A stretch of 64,000 bases of DNA, taken from assembly GCF_000147355.1 (NCBI RefSeq), contig NC_014506.1, positions 1,054,001 to 1,118,000 of the forward strand, written 5' to 3'. Under the pieces are notes generated by a model. It worked only from the letters and a program-made list of their open reading frames with translations. It did no database searches and was not told where the DNA came from. Source of the DNA: Sulfurimonas autotrophica DSM 16294 (GTDB lineage Bacteria; Campylobacterota; Campylobacteria; Campylobacterales; Sulfurimonadaceae). Positions within the stretch are counted from its first letter, which is position 1. Every line of letters starts with the position of its first letter. A program made the translations under genes and the position numbers. This document shows positions 43,490 to 54,952 of this stretch, one piece after another.

Positions 43490-46039
43490 ATGGGATTTAG
43501 AGAAGCTTATAAGGCACACGTAGAAGAAAGAGCGGCACTTGGTGTACCTTCATTACCTTTAACTGCAGAACAAACAGTAGAAGTTATAGAATTCATTAAA
43601 ACAGGCGAATATATTGGAGAGATGCTGGACCTTTTGGAAAACCGTGTATCTCCAGGCGTGGATGATGCTGCGTATGTAAAAGCCGCTTTTTTAAACGAAG
43701 TAGCAGGTGAAGAACATCATGTAGCTGCTATACCGCCGGAAAAAGCTGTACAAATGCTTGGGACTATGCTTGGTGGTTACAATGTTAAGCCAATGATTGA
43801 CTCATTGACATCTAAAAATGTTAAAGTTGTAGCAGCTGCAATTGAAGCACTTTCAAATACATTACTTGTTTATGATGCATTTAATGATGTTGAAGAGTTA
43901 CATAAAAAAGGTGTTACTGCTGCGAGTGAAGTTTTAACTGCTTGGGCAAATGCTGACTGGTTTACTCACAAATCTGAATTACCTGAAAAAATCACTGTAA
44001 CAGTATTTAAAGTTCCTGGTGAAACAAATACTGATGACTTGTCTCCGGCTTCTGAAGCGTTTACTCGTTCAGATATTCCTCTTCATGCAAATTCTATGCT
44101 TGGGGCAAAAATGGAAGATCCTATAGGAACTATTAACAAACTTAAAGAGTTTGGTCATCCTGTTGCTTATGTTGGTGATGTTGTAGGAACTGGTTCTAGT
44201 CGTAAATCAGGTATCAACTCTGTACAGTGGCATATGGGTGAAGATATTCCTGGTGTTCCAAACAAACGTACAGGTGGTGTTATCCTTGGTGGAATAATTG
44301 CTCCGATTTTCTTTGCAACTGCCGAAGATTCAGGTGCATTACCATTAGAACTTGATGTAACACAAATGGAAATGGGTGATGTTATTGATATCTATCCATA
44401 TAAAGGTGAAGCACATAAAAATGGTGAGTGCATTGCTACATTTAAATTAAATCCAAACACTATTACTGATGAAGTTCGTGCAGGCGGACGTATCCCATTA
44501 ATTATTGGTCGTGGTTTGACTACTAAAGCCCGTTCAGTTTTAGGTATGGGTTCAACTGATATTTTCTTAACTGCTGATCAGCCGGAAGATACAGGCAAAG
44601 GGTATACTTTAGCTCAAAAAATGGTTGGAAATGCATGTGGTATTGACGGTGTTCGTCCTGGTATGTATTGTGAGCCGCAAATGAGTACTGTTGGTTCTCA
44701 AGATACAACTGGTCCAATGACAAGAGATGAAATTAAAGAACTTGCAGCACTTGGTTTTAATGCTGATTTTGTACTTCAATCATTTTGTCACACAGCTGCA
44801 TATCCAAAACCGTCTGATGTAAAAATGCACCATACTTTACCTGACTTTATAGCAAACCGTTCGGGTGTTGCACTTCGTCCGGGTGATGGTGTTATTCACT
44901 CATGGTTAAATAGAATGGTTCTTCCTGATACTGTTGGTACCGGAGCAGACAGCCATACACGTTTCCCTATTGGTATATCATTTCCTGGTGGTTCTGGAAT
45001 CGTTGCGTTTGCAGCAGTAACTGGTTCTATGCCTCTTACGATGCCTGAGTCTGTTTTAGTGAAATTTAAAGGTGAAATGCAGCCGGGTATCACTCTGCGT
45101 GACCTTGTAAATGCCATTCCCCATCAAGCAATTAAAGAGGGCCTTTTAACAGTTGAGAAAAAAGGTAAGAAAAATATTTTTGCCGGACGTATTTTAGAGA
45201 TTCAAGGTCTGCCTGATCTTAAAGCTGAGCAGGCATTTGAACTCTCTGATGCTTCAGCTGAACGTTCTGCTGCTGCATGTACTGTACAGTTAAACAAAGA
45301 ACCTGTAATTGAATACCTAAAATCAAACATTGTATTACTTGATCAGATGATTGAAGCAGGGTATGAAGATCACAGAACACTTCGTCGTCGTATTACAAAA
45401 ATGGAAGAGTGGTTAGAAAAACCAGAGCTTATGGAAGCGGACAATGATGCAGAATATGCTGCAGTACTTGAGATTGATTTAGATCAAATTACAGAGCCTA
45501 TTTTAGCATGTCCTAATGATCCGGATGATGTTGCAACACTTTCTGAAATCTTAGCAGATGGCAAACGTCCGCATAATATTGATGAAGTATTTGTCGGTTC
45601 ATGTATGACAAATATCGGTCACTACCGTGCATTGGGTGAAGTACTAAAAGGTGAAGGTCCTGTTCCTACTCGTTTATGGGTTTGTCCTCCGACAAAAATG
45701 GATGAAAAACAACTTGTAGAAGATGGTTATTATGCACTCTTTGGTGCAGCGGGTGCGCGTACTGAAATCCCTGGATGTTCATTATGTATGGGAAATCAAG
45801 CACGTGTTGCTGACAACGCTACTGTATTTTCAACATCTACTCGTAACTTTGACAACCGTTTAGGTAAAGGTGCACAGGTTTATCTTGGGTCTGCAGAGCT
45901 TGCAGCCGTATGTTCACTTCTTGGAAAAATTCCAACAAAAGAAGAATATTTGGCATTAACGAAAAAAATCGAAGGTAAAGAGGATGATATCTATAAATAT
46001 CTTAACTTCAACCTTATCAAAGATTATAAGCTTAACTAG
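43490..46039 (+). CDS. acnB: Aconitate hydratase B
   Basis: Interconverts citrate and isocitrate, and can also act on 2-methylisocitrate, using a [4Fe-4S] cluster. The HEAT-like N-terminal domain (residues 1-160) is specific to AcnB. The swivel domain and the catalytic domains follow, with [35 protein letters not shown], and the cluster cysteines in VGSCMTN and CSLCMGNQ. At 849 residues it is full length. In a reductive TCA cycle it makes citrate from isocitrate for cleavage. It has its own promoter and a strong terminator. Confidence 0.96.
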   Translation: MGFREAYKAHVEERAALGVPSLPLTAEQTVEVIEFIKTGEYIGEMLDLLENRVSPGVDDAAYVKAAFLNEVAGEEHHVAAIPPEKAVQMLGTMLGGYNVKPMIDSLTSKNVKVVAAAIEALSNTLLVYDAFNDVEELHKKGVTAASEVLTAWANADWFTHKSELPEKITVTVFKVPGETNTDDLSPASEAFTRSDIPLHANSMLGAKMEDPIGTINKLKEFGHPVAYVGDVVGTGSSRKSGINSVQWHMGEDIPGVPNKRTGGVILGGIIAPIFFATAEDSGALPLELDVTQMEMGDVIDIYPYKGEAHKNGECIATFKLNPNTITDEVRAGGRIPLIIGRGLTTKARSVLGMGSTDIFLTADQPEDTGKGYTLAQKMVGNACGIDGVRPGMYCEPQMSTVGSQDTTGPMTRDEIKELAALGFNADFVLQSFCHTAAYPKPSDVKMHHTLPDFIANRSGVALRPGDGVIHSWLNRMVLPDTVGTGADSHTRFPIGISFPGGSGIVAFAAVTGSMPLTMPESVLVKFKGEMQPGITLRDLVNAIPHQAIKEGLLTVEKKGKKNIFAGRILEIQGLPDLKAEQAFELSDASAERSAAACTVQLNKEPVIEYLKSNIVLLDQMIEAGYEDHRTLRRRITKMEEWLEKPELMEADNDAEYAAVLEIDLDQITEPILACPNDPDDVATLSEILADGKRPHNIDEVFVGSCMTNIGHYRALGEVLKGEGPVPTRLWVCPPTKMDEKQLVEDGYYALFGAAGARTEIPGCSLCMGNQARVADNATVFSTSTRNFDNRLGKGAQVYLGSAELAAVCSLLGKIPTKEEYLALTKKIEGKEDDIYKYLNFNLIKDYKLN

Positions 46040-46071
46040 CTGTATGCAGAAATGAACTAAATTCACAGTGC

Positions 46072-46096
46072 AATAAACGGACTTTGTCCGTTTATT
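46072..46096. terminator. Bidirectional terminator between acnB and lolA
   Basis: AATAAACGGAC-TTT-GTCCGTTTATT forms a perfect 11-bp stem with a 3-base loop (46072-46096) between convergent genes. The T and A runs on both sides would work in either direction. It includes the lolA stop codon on the minus strand. Confidence 0.8.
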
Positions 46097-46610
46097 ACTC
46101 TGTTACAATATCATATTCATCCGGAATATGAGGTATATATTTTTCTTTCGATATTTTTTTATTTTCTTCTTGATTTTTAAACATTATTTTTATGTCATTA
46201 TCCAACTCATCTTTATAGGAAATAGATTTTATTTTAGAGTCTTCTATTTTTATTATGTATTCTTTATTTTTAAATTTTGCCAAATATTTGTTTTTATCAA
46301 TCTTTTTTGCATTATGAATAATTTTAAAGAGATCAAAATTTTCATTGAGATGTTTAATGATAACCTGTTCTAAATCTGGCTCAATTACAATAATTTTATT
46401 TGGCAGAATATAAACACTCTTTTGAATCGGTTTATGGTACTGCCATAATGCATATCGTGGCTTTGAGGCTGTTATATGTCCGCTGTATGTAATTTTGACA
46501 CCTTTATCATCTGTGATATTTTGTAAAAAATCAGCTTCAAAACTATTTATATTATTTAGGGTTGCATAGGCTGATGTTGCCAATAATGCAGCTAAAATTA
46601 CTCTTTTCAT
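46095..46610 (-). CDS. lolA: Outer membrane lipoprotein carrier protein LolA-like
   Basis: A 171-residue secreted protein with a signal peptide (MKRVILAALLATSAYA). The next segments match the LolA fold: FEADFLQNITDDKGVKITYSG, shown here in part, SKPRYALWQYHKPIQKSVY and LPNKIIVIEPDLEQVII. LolA ferries lipoproteins across the periplasm from LolCDE to the outer membrane. A LolC/E-type permease gene lies 3 kb away, after secA. The sequence diverges from enteric LolA, so the assignment rests on the N-terminal half. Confidence 0.8.
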   Translation of the reverse strand: MKRVILAALLATSAYATLNNINSFEADFLQNITDDKGVKITYSGHITASKPRYALWQYHKPIQKSVYILPNKIIVIEPDLEQVIIKHLNENFDLFKIIHNAKKIDKNKYLAKFKNKEYIIKIEDSKIKSISYKDELDNDIKIMFKNQEENKKISKEKYIPHIPDEYDIVTE

Positions 46611-46629
46611 TTGTATCCTTTGTTTAGAA

Positions 46630-46635
46630 ATTATA
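46630..46635 (-). promoter_or_regulatory. -10 box (TATAAT) of lolA
   Basis: TATAAT on the minus strand, 20 bases before the lolA start, with TTTGC immediately before it and AAAGGAT as ribosome binding site. It shows that lolA keeps its own promoter despite the element placed upstream. Confidence 0.55.
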
Positions 46636-46711
46636 GCAAATTATTCATTTATACTATTTATTAGATTTAATGTGATAAAATAAGAACAATTTCAGCGATT
46701 ACTATATAGTA

Positions 46712-46975
46712 ATACCAATCCCAGCTAAAAGGATGAATGTAAAATAAAAGATAAGTTATTAGCTGCAAGGCAGAGAATTGCAGGAGCTACTAGTAGCTTC
46801 AAAGTTCTCTAACGCAGTCAGATGATGACTTATCTTTTACCCAAAGGGCAGATATATTGCACCAGATTACTTCGTTGAAAGTTCTTGAAGCTACTAGTAG
46901 CTTCTGCAAACTTTCGCCTTGTACTCCAGTACAATATATCTGTTTTACGTTCATCCTTTTAGCTGGGATTGGTAT
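46712..46975. mobile_element. 264-bp MITE-like element with terminal inverted repeats and two nested hairpins
   Basis: It fills most of the gap between 46611 and 47006. Terminal inverted repeats of 33 bases with one mismatch (46712-46744 and 46943-46975, starting ATACCAATCCCAGC) enclose two modules. Module A has outer arms 46746-46756/46828-46838, fixed AAGGC (46767-46771), stem AGAGAA/TTCTCT, inner palindrome AGCTACTAGTAGCT (46785-46798) and AACGCAG (46811-46817). The linker is CCCAAAGGG (46840-46848). Module B has outer arms CAGATATATTG/CAATATATCTG (46849-46859/46932-46942), fixed ACTTCGTTG, stem GAAAGTT/AACTTTC and a palindrome at 46887-46904. A 10-base repeat TATATAGTAA lies near both edges (46703-46712 and 46980-46989). 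The architecture matches 9430-9700. Confidence 0.7.
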
Positions 46976-47006
46976 AAATTATATAGTAACAATAATAAGG
47001 TTGCAA

Positions 47007-49598
47007 ATGCTACAAGCATTCATGGGTAAGGTATTTGGTACTGCAAATGACCGAGAATTAAAAAAATATACTAAAAAAGTTCAAAAGATTAATGATCTTG
47101 AAAGTAAATATGAAGTTTTAAGTGACGATGAACTTAAAGAAGCTTTTAACAACTTGAGAGAAAGTATAATAAGCGGTGAAAAGAGTTTAGATGATGTTAT
47201 GTACGACTCTTTTGCCATAACAAGAGAGGCCTCAAAGCGTGTATTAAATATGCGTCATTTTGATGTACAGCTCATAGGCGGTATGGTTTTACATGAGGGT
47301 AGAATTGCCGAAATGAAAACCGGTGAGGGAAAAACCTTAGTGGCTACACTTGCAATTACTCTTAATGCAATGACAGGCAAGGGTGTTCATTTGGTAACAG
47401 TCAATGATTATCTGGCCTCCCGCGATGCAAAAGAGATGGGCGTACTCTATAACTTTCTTGGTTATAGTGTAGGAACGATCTTAGAGGATATGCACGACCC
47501 TGTTGAGAAAAAAGCTGCTTATGATGCAGATATAACTTATGGTACAAATAATGAATTCGGTTTTGACTATTTACGCGATAATATGAGCTACTCAAAAGAT
47601 CAAATGGTACAGCGTGGACATAATTTTGTTATCGTAGATGAAGTGGATTCTATTTTAATTGATGAAGCCAGAACACCTTTGATTATTTCAGGTCCAACAA
47701 ACAGAAATATGCAGGATTACGTTCGTGCAAACCAAATTGCACTGCAGTTAAACAAAGATAAGCATTTTACTGTTGATGAAAAAGACAAAGTTGTATTAAT
47801 AACAGAAGAAGGTATTACTAAAGCCGAAGAACTTTTCGGTGTTGAAAATCTTTACAGTGCAGAAAATTCTTCACTGCCGCATGCACTTGACCAGGCTCTA
47901 AAAGCAAATCATCTGTTTGAAAAAGATGTTGATTATGTTGTCAATGACGGTGAAGTGGTAATTGTAGATGAGTTTACCGGAAGATTAAGCGAGGGACGCC
48001 GTTTTTCTGAGGGTCTTCATCAGGCACTCGAAGCAAAAGAGGGTGTTGAAATTAAAGAAGAGACACAGACTCTTGCAGACATTACCTTTCAAAATTACTT
48101 TAGAATGTATGATAAACTCGCAGGTATGACAGGTACTGCTGAAACTGAAGCAACAGAATTTGCGCAAATTTACAACCTGGATGTTGTCTCGATTCCTACA
48201 AATATTCCAATTGCCAGAAATGATTTAAATGACCTTATTTATAAAACTGAAGAAGAAAAATTCGGCGCTGCTATAGAGACTATAAAAAAACTCAGCAAAA
48301 CAGGACAACCGATTCTTATAGGTACGGCTTCTATTGAAAAATCTGAAGTTTTACATGAAGTGCTTAAACGTGAAAAAATTGCCCATACAGTACTTAATGC
48401 AAAAAATCACGCACAAGAGGGTGAAATCATTAAGTCTGCCGGAGCCAAAAGTGCTGTAACAATTGCGACAAATATGGCAGGACGCGGTGTTGACATTAAA
48501 GTAAGCGAAGAAGTCAAAGATCTTGGCGGTTTATACATAATAGGAACGGAGCGCCATGAGAACCGTCGTATTGACAACCAGTTAAGAGGTCGTTCAGGAC
48601 GTCAAGGTGATCCGGGAACAACACAATTTTATCTTTCACTGGAAGATAATCTTTTGCGAATATTCGGAAGTGATAAAATCAAGTCTATTATGGAAAGACT
48701 TGGTGTTGAAGATGGTGAATACATAGAGTCAAGAATGGTAACCCGTGCAGTTGAAAAAGCACAGAAAAAAGTTGAAAATATGCACTATGAAGGGCGTAAA
48801 CAGATTGTTGAATATGATGATGTTGCAAATGAGCAAAGAAAAATCGTCTATAAATTCAGAAATCAACTTTTAAGTGATGATTATGACATTGGTGCAAAAG
48901 TTGATGAAATTAGAGAAGAATATGTTGCCAATCTTTTAGCGCTCTCAGATATATTTGCAGGTGCAGATAAAGAAGACTTTAATCTTGAAAAATTAGCACA
49001 GCTCATTAAAGAAGAGACAAACTTTGATTTAGATCTAGCAGAGCTTAACGATTTAGAGTATGAAGAATTATATGCTAAAATTGTAGAACTGTTAAAAACT
49101 GCTTATGATGAAAAAATGGGTGTATTGGATGATGGAACAAGAAAAGATATAGAAAAAGAGTTTTATCTTAAAGAGTTAGATAATGCATGGAGAGAGCACC
49201 TATATGCGATGGATAATATGAAAACAGGTATTCGTTTACGTGCTTACAACCAAAAAGATCCTTTGGTTGAGTATAAAAAAGAGAGTTTCAGTCTTTTTGG
49301 TGAATTGATTAATGATATAAAATTCAATACCATCAGAACCTTGCAGATTATACAATTCCAGATGGAATCACCAGAAGAAGAAGCTGCTAGAATCTCCAAA
49401 CAGTTAGAAGAGGAGAAAAAAGCACAAGAAGCATTAATGCGACTCAATCACCATGACAATGTAGATATAGATGCTGAAGATGACTTGGTTGTAACTAAAA
49501 AAATTGCAAGAAATGACCCTTGTCCATGCGGAAGTGGTAAAAAGTATAAACAATGCTGCGGTAAAAGCGGTCCTAAAAAAGGTGTTTTTGCTTCTTGA
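47007..49598 (+). CDS. secA: Preprotein translocase ATPase SecA
   Basis: Motor of the Sec export pathway. Nucleotide-binding motifs are [11 protein letters not shown] (Walker A) and [17 protein letters not shown] (Walker B), with GRGVDIKV and the PPXD and helical scaffold regions following. The C-terminus carries the zinc/SecB-binding cysteines [15 protein letters not shown]. The frame opens at 46857 inside the upstream element, which adds 50 non-protein-like residues. The family start is ATG 47007 ([20 protein letters not shown]) with an AAGG nearby. At 863 residues its length is normal. The LolC/E-type gene overlaps its stop. Confidence 0.95.
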   Translation: MLQAFMGKVFGTANDRELKKYTKKVQKINDLESKYEVLSDDELKEAFNNLRESIISGEKSLDDVMYDSFAITREASKRVLNMRHFDVQLIGGMVLHEGRIAEMKTGEGKTLVATLAITLNAMTGKGVHLVTVNDYLASRDAKEMGVLYNFLGYSVGTILEDMHDPVEKKAAYDADITYGTNNEFGFDYLRDNMSYSKDQMVQRGHNFVIVDEVDSILIDEARTPLIISGPTNRNMQDYVRANQIALQLNKDKHFTVDEKDKVVLITEEGITKAEELFGVENLYSAENSSLPHALDQALKANHLFEKDVDYVVNDGEVVIVDEFTGRLSEGRRFSEGLHQALEAKEGVEIKEETQTLADITFQNYFRMYDKLAGMTGTAETEATEFAQIYNLDVVSIPTNIPIARNDLNDLIYKTEEEKFGAAIETIKKLSKTGQPILIGTASIEKSEVLHEVLKREKIAHTVLNAKNHAQEGEIIKSAGAKSAVTIATNMAGRGVDIKVSEEVKDLGGLYIIGTERHENRRIDNQLRGRSGRQGDPGTTQFYLSLEDNLLRIFGSDKIKSIMERLGVEDGEYIESRMVTRAVEKAQKKVENMHYEGRKQIVEYDDVANEQRKIVYKFRNQLLSDDYDIGAKVDEIREEYVANLLALSDIFAGADKEDFNLEKLAQLIKEETNFDLDLAELNDLEYEELYAKIVELLKTAYDEKMGVLDDGTRKDIEKEFYLKELDNAWREHLYAMDNMKTGIRLRAYNQKDPLVEYKKESFSLFGELINDIKFNTIRTLQIIQFQMESPEEEAARISKQLEEEKKAQEALMRLNHHDNVDIDAEDDLVVTKKIARNDPCPCGSGKKYKQCCGKSGPKKGVFAS

Positions 49599-50797
49599 AA
49601 AAGTCAATAGTTTCTTATCTGGTAAAAAGGTTTTTGCGCTTTGACAAAGACCAGCCTTTTATCTTTATTTCAGCGCTCCTTGCCTTTATAGGTATTACGC
49701 TGGGTGTTATGGTGTTGCTTATTGCCATGGCGTTGATGAATGGGTTTGACAAAGAGTTCAAAGACAAACTTACCGTTATGAACTATCCTTTAACAATAAT
49801 TCCTAAATTTTACGGTGCAGTAAATAACAATCTGCTTATAGATTTGGAAGAAAAATTTCCCTCTTTGTATTTTAGTCCTTATATACAATCTTCAGTAATG
49901 GCAAGAAGTGGTTCAAAACTCGAAGGCGGTTATCTTTTCGGTGTCAATTTTGAAGATGAAGCTAAGGTTAATTCGGTCCTTGCCAAGGCTATAACTGGGC
50001 ATACATTTAAAAAATTTGATGTACTTATAGGAAAAAGTCTAAAAGAAGAGTTTAATCTGCATGAAAATGACAAGCTTATGTATATATTTACAAATGTAGA
50101 ACCGGGAGGACTCTCTGTTACTCCAAAGATTAAACGATTCAAAGTCAAGTCAGTTTTTGATTCAGGACTTTCTGCGTATGACAAAGCATATGCATATACA
50201 ACTTTAGAATCCATGCAGGCGATAGAGCATATGGCTGCCAATCAGTATGACGGTATACATATATTTTCAAAACACCCCAGAGCTGATATATTAAAAATTA
50301 AAAAAGAACTACCTATTAGTGTTACAATTAAAGGTTGGTGGGAAGATAATGTGAATTTCTTTGCTGCTTTGGAGATGGAAAAAACATCGCTTTTTATCGT
50401 ACTGATGCTTATTATTCTCATTGCTTCTATCAATATAATATCTTCTCTTTTAATGACTGTTATGAACAGAAGAGGTGAGATTGCACTTTTGCTTTCATTG
50501 GGCGCAACAACATCTGAAATTAAAAAAGTTTTTTTATATCTTGGAATTGTTATCGGTATTGCAGGGATTTTAGCCGGTATTGTTCTGGGTCTCAGCGGCA
50601 TATGGGTCCTCAGCACTTTTGATATTGTACATTTACCTAAAGATGTTTATCCAACATCAAGGCTTCCTCTTGACTTGACACTGCAGGATTTCAGTTTCAT
50701 CGTTCTTGGCGCTTTTGGTATAGTCATCGCTTCTTCTTACTATCCGGCTAAAAAAGCGAGTGAAGTAGATATATTAACTGTATTGAGAAATGAATAA
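49595..50797 (+). CDS. LolC/LolE-type ABC transporter permease
   Basis: An ABC permease of 400 residues with the LolCE/MacB layout. It has an N-terminal helix (about 20-45, [18 protein letters not shown]), a large extracytoplasmic domain (about 50-255) and three C-terminal helices (about 260-285, 305-330 and 360-380, FtsX domain). LolC/E with LolD release lipoproteins to LolA. Only one permease is present here, as in Campylobacterota where one protein seems to serve. TTG 49595 overlaps the secA stop. No LolD gene is adjacent. Confidence 0.82.
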   Translation: MKKSIVSYLVKRFLRFDKDQPFIFISALLAFIGITLGVMVLLIAMALMNGFDKEFKDKLTVMNYPLTIIPKFYGAVNNNLLIDLEEKFPSLYFSPYIQSSVMARSGSKLEGGYLFGVNFEDEAKVNSVLAKAITGHTFKKFDVLIGKSLKEEFNLHENDKLMYIFTNVEPGGLSVTPKIKRFKVKSVFDSGLSAYDKAYAYTTLESMQAIEHMAANQYDGIHIFSKHPRADILKIKKELPISVTIKGWWEDNVNFFAALEMEKTSLFIVLMLIILIASINIISSLLMTVMNRRGEIALLLSLGATTSEIKKVFLYLGIVIGIAGILAGIVLGLSGIWVLSTFDIVHLPKDVYPTSRLPLDLTLQDFSFIVLGAFGIVIASSYYPAKKASEVDILTVLRNE

Positions 50798-50803
50798 TAT
50801 TTT

Positions 50804-53800
50804 TTAATACAGTTTTTTAATAAGTTCGTACGGAAGGGTAAGTGTTCTTTTTATAATATTTAAAGGCGCTACGACAATATCTTTTGCAAGCATTGTTTTT
50901 ACAGTTGGGTCATCGAGTTTTCCTGTTACCTTTAAAGTAGTCGATATATTTTTTCCATCGAATATAATATATCCTACCAGAGGTACTTTTGATAAGTTGC
51001 TTCCCAAATCAGTTTTTAGATTCAATGTCAGGTCGATACTGTTTTTTTCAATATCTGCAGTGCCTTTGCCCAAAATTGTCATCTCTTTTGATTCAAGATA
51101 AATATCTGAAATGTCAAAAACACCTTTTTTTGCATGAAACTTCACATATGCGTTCTTTACATGTAAGCCTTTTTTGTTGTAACCGGGCAGTGAAAAAGTA
51201 ACAAGAGAGGGGACAGTGTTGATGAATGCCAAAACATTATTTAAAAGTTTGTAGTCAATCATTGTAGTGTCATACATGTAAAAAACACCTTTATAATCAT
51301 CAAGTGTACCATCTATAGAAAAGTCTAAACTTCCACCGCTGAATTTAGACAAAACAAAGAGTTTTTCCATGAATTTATCATTAAAATTCTTCCCATATAA
51401 ATGAAATGTATTATTTTCTAGTTTAAATCCTGTGTTACCCTTTTCGTGCATAAGCTGTGTTGTTAAAATATTATTATAATACTGTAGATGCATCGCATCA
51501 GAAATAACATATCTCCTGTTGCCGAGATAGAGATACGAATTTATTGCATCTATTGAAAGCTTCAATTTGCTTTTACCTGAACTTGACTGTACTATTTGTT
51601 TCGTAAAATCAATGATTGCATCAATATTTAAGCCGGTATCATGCATTTTTATTTTAATCTCTTTATTTATTTTTACATTGATATTTTTGCTCACAGTGAG
51701 ATAAATTTTATGCTCTTTGGTAATCTCTCCCGAAATGCTATAGCGGGTAATTTTTTTATCTTTATTAACAAGTAAACAATAAGGGTAGCGTATATTTGCA
51801 TTAAACTGAGTATACAGGGCATCACTTTTTTTATAAAAACTGATTTCTCCCTCATTAAGTTTATATTTTTCTAAAAAATGTGATTTTTTTGCTATAGTTG
51901 CAAGAGAACCCAGCGTCAGTCTCCATTGTTCACTGCTTGAAACAAACGTAGCATCCAGCTCTTTTGAATTAATTGTAATATTTTCACCATCAATATGTCC
52001 GCCAAGCAATATTTTGTTATTTTCATACAAAACCTCACCTGTGTCTGGGTTTTTTAGTATAAAATCGCTCAAGCTTATATGCGCTTTTTTAGAATTAAAA
52101 TCATAATTGGCATAAATCTTCGTACTGATATATTGGCTTATTTTCAGCAGCGTATGCTTTAAGTAAACGCTTTCTTTCTCAAAACTGATATAAAAATCTT
52201 TTGCTTTATATTCTGAACCGTTCACACTAAAATAGATATCAGCATTAGAAGAAACTGATAAAAACTTATTATATGTTACTTTTAACGGCGTGACAGTTTG
52301 GGACAACTCCACGCCGCCGTATTTTAATTTGAGTAAATCTACATCCAAATTCATTTGCGCTGTTTTTAGATGAATCATTCCGTTAGCATATCCATTTGCC
52401 ATTTTGTCGACTTTGAAAAATGTTACAGGTATTTTTGCCCTAAGAGTATTTAAATCAAAATCAACCAAAAGCTTATCGAGCGTCACTTGCTTGTTTTTGT
52501 ATTTCCATTGAGATTTTTGAATGTCAATGGTATCTTGTTTGGGATCAATATTGTATGCAATATGCAGAGGTATTTTGTCTGTTATAAGTGACAAATCATG
52601 CGTCTGTATTTTATGAAAATCAAGATTGATAATTCCGGTAGATTTTTTTGCATTAAAGGTTACATGTACATCAGCTTGAGCAATATCTTTGTATTGTGCA
52701 TTCATCTTATCTATCGCAACATCATAATTATCAAGATGTATATGTGTGTCATAAATGTCTATGTTGAGACCAAGATAATCAAAATTTGCTTTTTTTGTAT
52801 AAAAGTCGCCTTTTGCATCAACATTAATCGTGCGCAGATTAACTGTTATAATGAGATTTGTATCAACCTTGCCTTTTCTTTGTAAAAAAGGCAGTTTTAT
52901 GTCGTAGGTGCTTAATACATGTAGCATATCTTTGTTGAGCATGCCGTCAAATAATAGATGCAGCGTCAGAAGTTCTTCTTTTTTGCTAAAATCTATTTTC
53001 AGCCAGCTTTTGTCTAAATTCATACCATAAGAGGAGGGCTTCTGCGGTCTTATATATAAAACACCGTTTTTAAACTCAAGGTTAGTCTGCTGTGTATGTA
53101 CGGCATCAAGTTTTGGATTATAAGCATAAGTGAGTTTTTTTCCAACCGCTTTGATATAGATATTTTTATAGGCATTTTCTAAATCAGTATAATCCATAAA
53201 ACCATTAAATTTTTCAATATCCAAATGCTGCATCTTAATAGCGGTATATGCCCAATATATAACTTCTTTTGGTAAATGTGCCATTTTAATTAAGTAGGAT
53301 ATATCAGATATACTTTTATTGCTGTGAACATTATATACAAGGCGTTGTGAATCTGCTACAGAATAAAAAGTCAGGTTCGTGTCATTATGAATATCAAGAT
53401 TTACTTCTGTATATATTTTTTTTGCATTTGTATCAAAAATAACAATGCCTTTTGCCTGCAATGCTCTTTTTTTATCTGTGAAATTATCTATGGAAACTTT
53501 TAACAGATGCGATTTAAAATAAATCTTTGACTCTAAATTCAAAGTAGGAGACTTAATAACCAGAAAGCCTTGATTGTCACTTGTATATTTAAATGAACCC
53601 GAAGCATTGTTTACATGTAAATTGGCGATGACAATAGAATGAAACCAATTTGTAGTTTGTGAAATGACTTTAAGCGACTTGCTAATCTCTTTAAAGGTAG
53701 TATGATGTTGAATTTTACTGTTTGTCGTATCAATTTTTAACTCTTGCACAGAGACATTGAGTTTGTTATCCCATTTGATATAAATATTTTTTGCATGAAT

Positions 53801-53944
53801 ATTTGATATGGAAACATTATCAAGATATAATCCGTTTTGTAAAACTATAAACAAACCAATAAAGAGAATAAACATGAAAGTAAAAAAGCTTACTATACTT
53901 ACATATGTTTTAGCAATAATTTTCGTGATTGTTTTATCTCTCAT
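50804..53944 (-). CDS. AsmA/YhdP-like envelope protein (DUF3971-type)
   Basis: A 1046-residue protein with one N-terminal transmembrane helix (about residues 14-36) and a very long periplasmic beta-strand repeat region. The sequence alternates short strand-like hydrophobic segments throughout, as in AsmA-family proteins, which form lipid-transfer grooves between the membranes. The C-terminal third contains the typical FDISDIYLESKEMTILGKG and FDGKNISTTLKVTGKLDDP segments. An AAGG lies six bases before ATG 53944. Its 5' end overlaps mltG by 71 bases on the opposite strand, so both genes' regulatory DNA lies inside the other's coding region. The family is clear, but the cargo is not. Confidence 0.78.
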   Translation of the reverse strand: MRDKTITKIIAKTYVSIVSFFTFMFILFIGLFIVLQNGLYLDNVSISNIHAKNIYIKWDNKLNVSVQELKIDTTNSKIQHHTTFKEISKSLKVISQTTNWFHSIVIANLHVNNASGSFKYTSDNQGFLVIKSPTLNLESKIYFKSHLLKVSIDNFTDKKRALQAKGIVIFDTNAKKIYTEVNLDIHNDTNLTFYSVADSQRLVYNVHSNKSISDISYLIKMAHLPKEVIYWAYTAIKMQHLDIEKFNGFMDYTDLENAYKNIYIKAVGKKLTYAYNPKLDAVHTQQTNLEFKNGVLYIRPQKPSSYGMNLDKSWLKIDFSKKEELLTLHLLFDGMLNKDMLHVLSTYDIKLPFLQRKGKVDTNLIITVNLRTINVDAKGDFYTKKANFDYLGLNIDIYDTHIHLDNYDVAIDKMNAQYKDIAQADVHVTFNAKKSTGIINLDFHKIQTHDLSLITDKIPLHIAYNIDPKQDTIDIQKSQWKYKNKQVTLDKLLVDFDLNTLRAKIPVTFFKVDKMANGYANGMIHLKTAQMNLDVDLLKLKYGGVELSQTVTPLKVTYNKFLSVSSNADIYFSVNGSEYKAKDFYISFEKESVYLKHTLLKISQYISTKIYANYDFNSKKAHISLSDFILKNPDTGEVLYENNKILLGGHIDGENITINSKELDATFVSSSEQWRLTLGSLATIAKKSHFLEKYKLNEGEISFYKKSDALYTQFNANIRYPYCLLVNKDKKITRYSISGEITKEHKIYLTVSKNINVKINKEIKIKMHDTGLNIDAIIDFTKQIVQSSSGKSKLKLSIDAINSYLYLGNRRYVISDAMHLQYYNNILTTQLMHEKGNTGFKLENNTFHLYGKNFNDKFMEKLFVLSKFSGGSLDFSIDGTLDDYKGVFYMYDTTMIDYKLLNNVLAFINTVPSLVTFSLPGYNKKGLHVKNAYVKFHAKKGVFDISDIYLESKEMTILGKGTADIEKNSIDLTLNLKTDLGSNLSKVPLVGYIIFDGKNISTTLKVTGKLDDPTVKTMLAKDIVVAPLNIIKRTLTLPYELIKKLY

Positions 53945-54818
53945 GTATTACCTTAATAAACCTATTTACACACCAAAAGTTCTCTACATTCCTGCAGGTT
54001 CTATTAATAAAATTATAACACAATTGCAGTCTAAAAATTACGATGTTTGTAAAATTGATTCTTTTATATTAAGGCTTCTTGGTTCCCCCCAAAGCGGATG
54101 GATAGACATGCAGACAAACAGTAATACCAAAGCAGATTTTCTATACAAACTGACAACATCAAAAGCAGCCTTACAAAATGTAACATTAATTCCTGGTGAA
54201 ACCACATATGTCTTTTTAAATCAACTTGCAAATAATTTGCATCTAAACAGGACGAAACTGCAAAATGAATTTGAGAGGTATGCACCAGTAAAAGAGGGCG
54301 TCTTTATCCCAGATACATATAAACTCCCTGTGGGAATTACAGAAAAAGAACTTATCAGGGTGTTACTTAATATCTCACATAAAAAAATGAAAGAGCTTTC
54401 TGCAAAGTTTTTTGGTACCTATAATGAAAAAAAATGGTTTCAATATGTAGCAATAGCTTCTGTAATACAAAAAGAATCGGCCAATACAGCCGAAATGCCT
54501 CTTGTGAGTTCTGTTATATATAATAGAATAAAAAAAGGAATGAAACTGCAAATGGATGGAACACTTAATTACGGCAAATATTCTCATCAAAGAGTAACAT
54601 CGTATAGAATTAAAAACGACACCACTTCCTATAACACATACAAGCACAGAGGACTTCCAGACACACCTGTGTGTAATGTGAGCATAGAAGCGATTAAGGC
54701 TGCAATATTCCCTAAAAAAACAAATTATCTCTATTTTATGAAATCTAAAAATGGAATGCATGATTTTGCATGTAACTATTCTACACATTTACGTAATATT
54801 AGGCGTGCTACAAAATGA
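53874..54818 (+). CDS. mltG: Endolytic murein transglycosylase MltG
   Basis: Cleaves nascent peptidoglycan strands. It has an N-terminal membrane anchor (residues about 6-27) and then the YceG-like catalytic domain. The Glu-containing motif ASVIQKESANTAEMPLVSSV and the segments LQMDGTLNYG, YNTYKHRGLPDTPVCN and KSKNGMHDFACNYSTHLRN are characteristic. I choose ATG 53874 (MKVKKLTILT), preceded by AAGAG, not the upstream frame opening at 53808. The start overlaps the AsmA-like gene of the opposite strand. Confidence 0.9.
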   Translation: MKVKKLTILTYVLAIIFVIVLSLMYYLNKPIYTPKVLYIPAGSINKIITQLQSKNYDVCKIDSFILRLLGSPQSGWIDMQTNSNTKADFLYKLTTSKAALQNVTLIPGETTYVFLNQLANNLHLNRTKLQNEFERYAPVKEGVFIPDTYKLPVGITEKELIRVLLNISHKKMKELSAKFFGTYNEKKWFQYVAIASVIQKESANTAEMPLVSSVIYNRIKKGMKLQMDGTLNYGKYSHQRVTSYRIKNDTTSYNTYKHRGLPDTPVCNVSIEAIKAAIFPKKTNYLYFMKSKNGMHDFACNYSTHLRNIRRATK

Positions 54819-54952
54819 AACAAAATAGAAATATAGTGTAATCTTTTCGCCGGGTTTACCAATATTACTTATCTTAGTGTTATTATTTAGATTGTAAAAT
54901 TCATAAAGTGTAGAAATTTGTGAATAAAAAATATTAATCACGAGGACAGAAC

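Noticed and set aside
46857-47006. N-terminal extension of SecA
   Set aside because: It is encoded by the structured element and is not protein-like; secA starts at ATG 47007.
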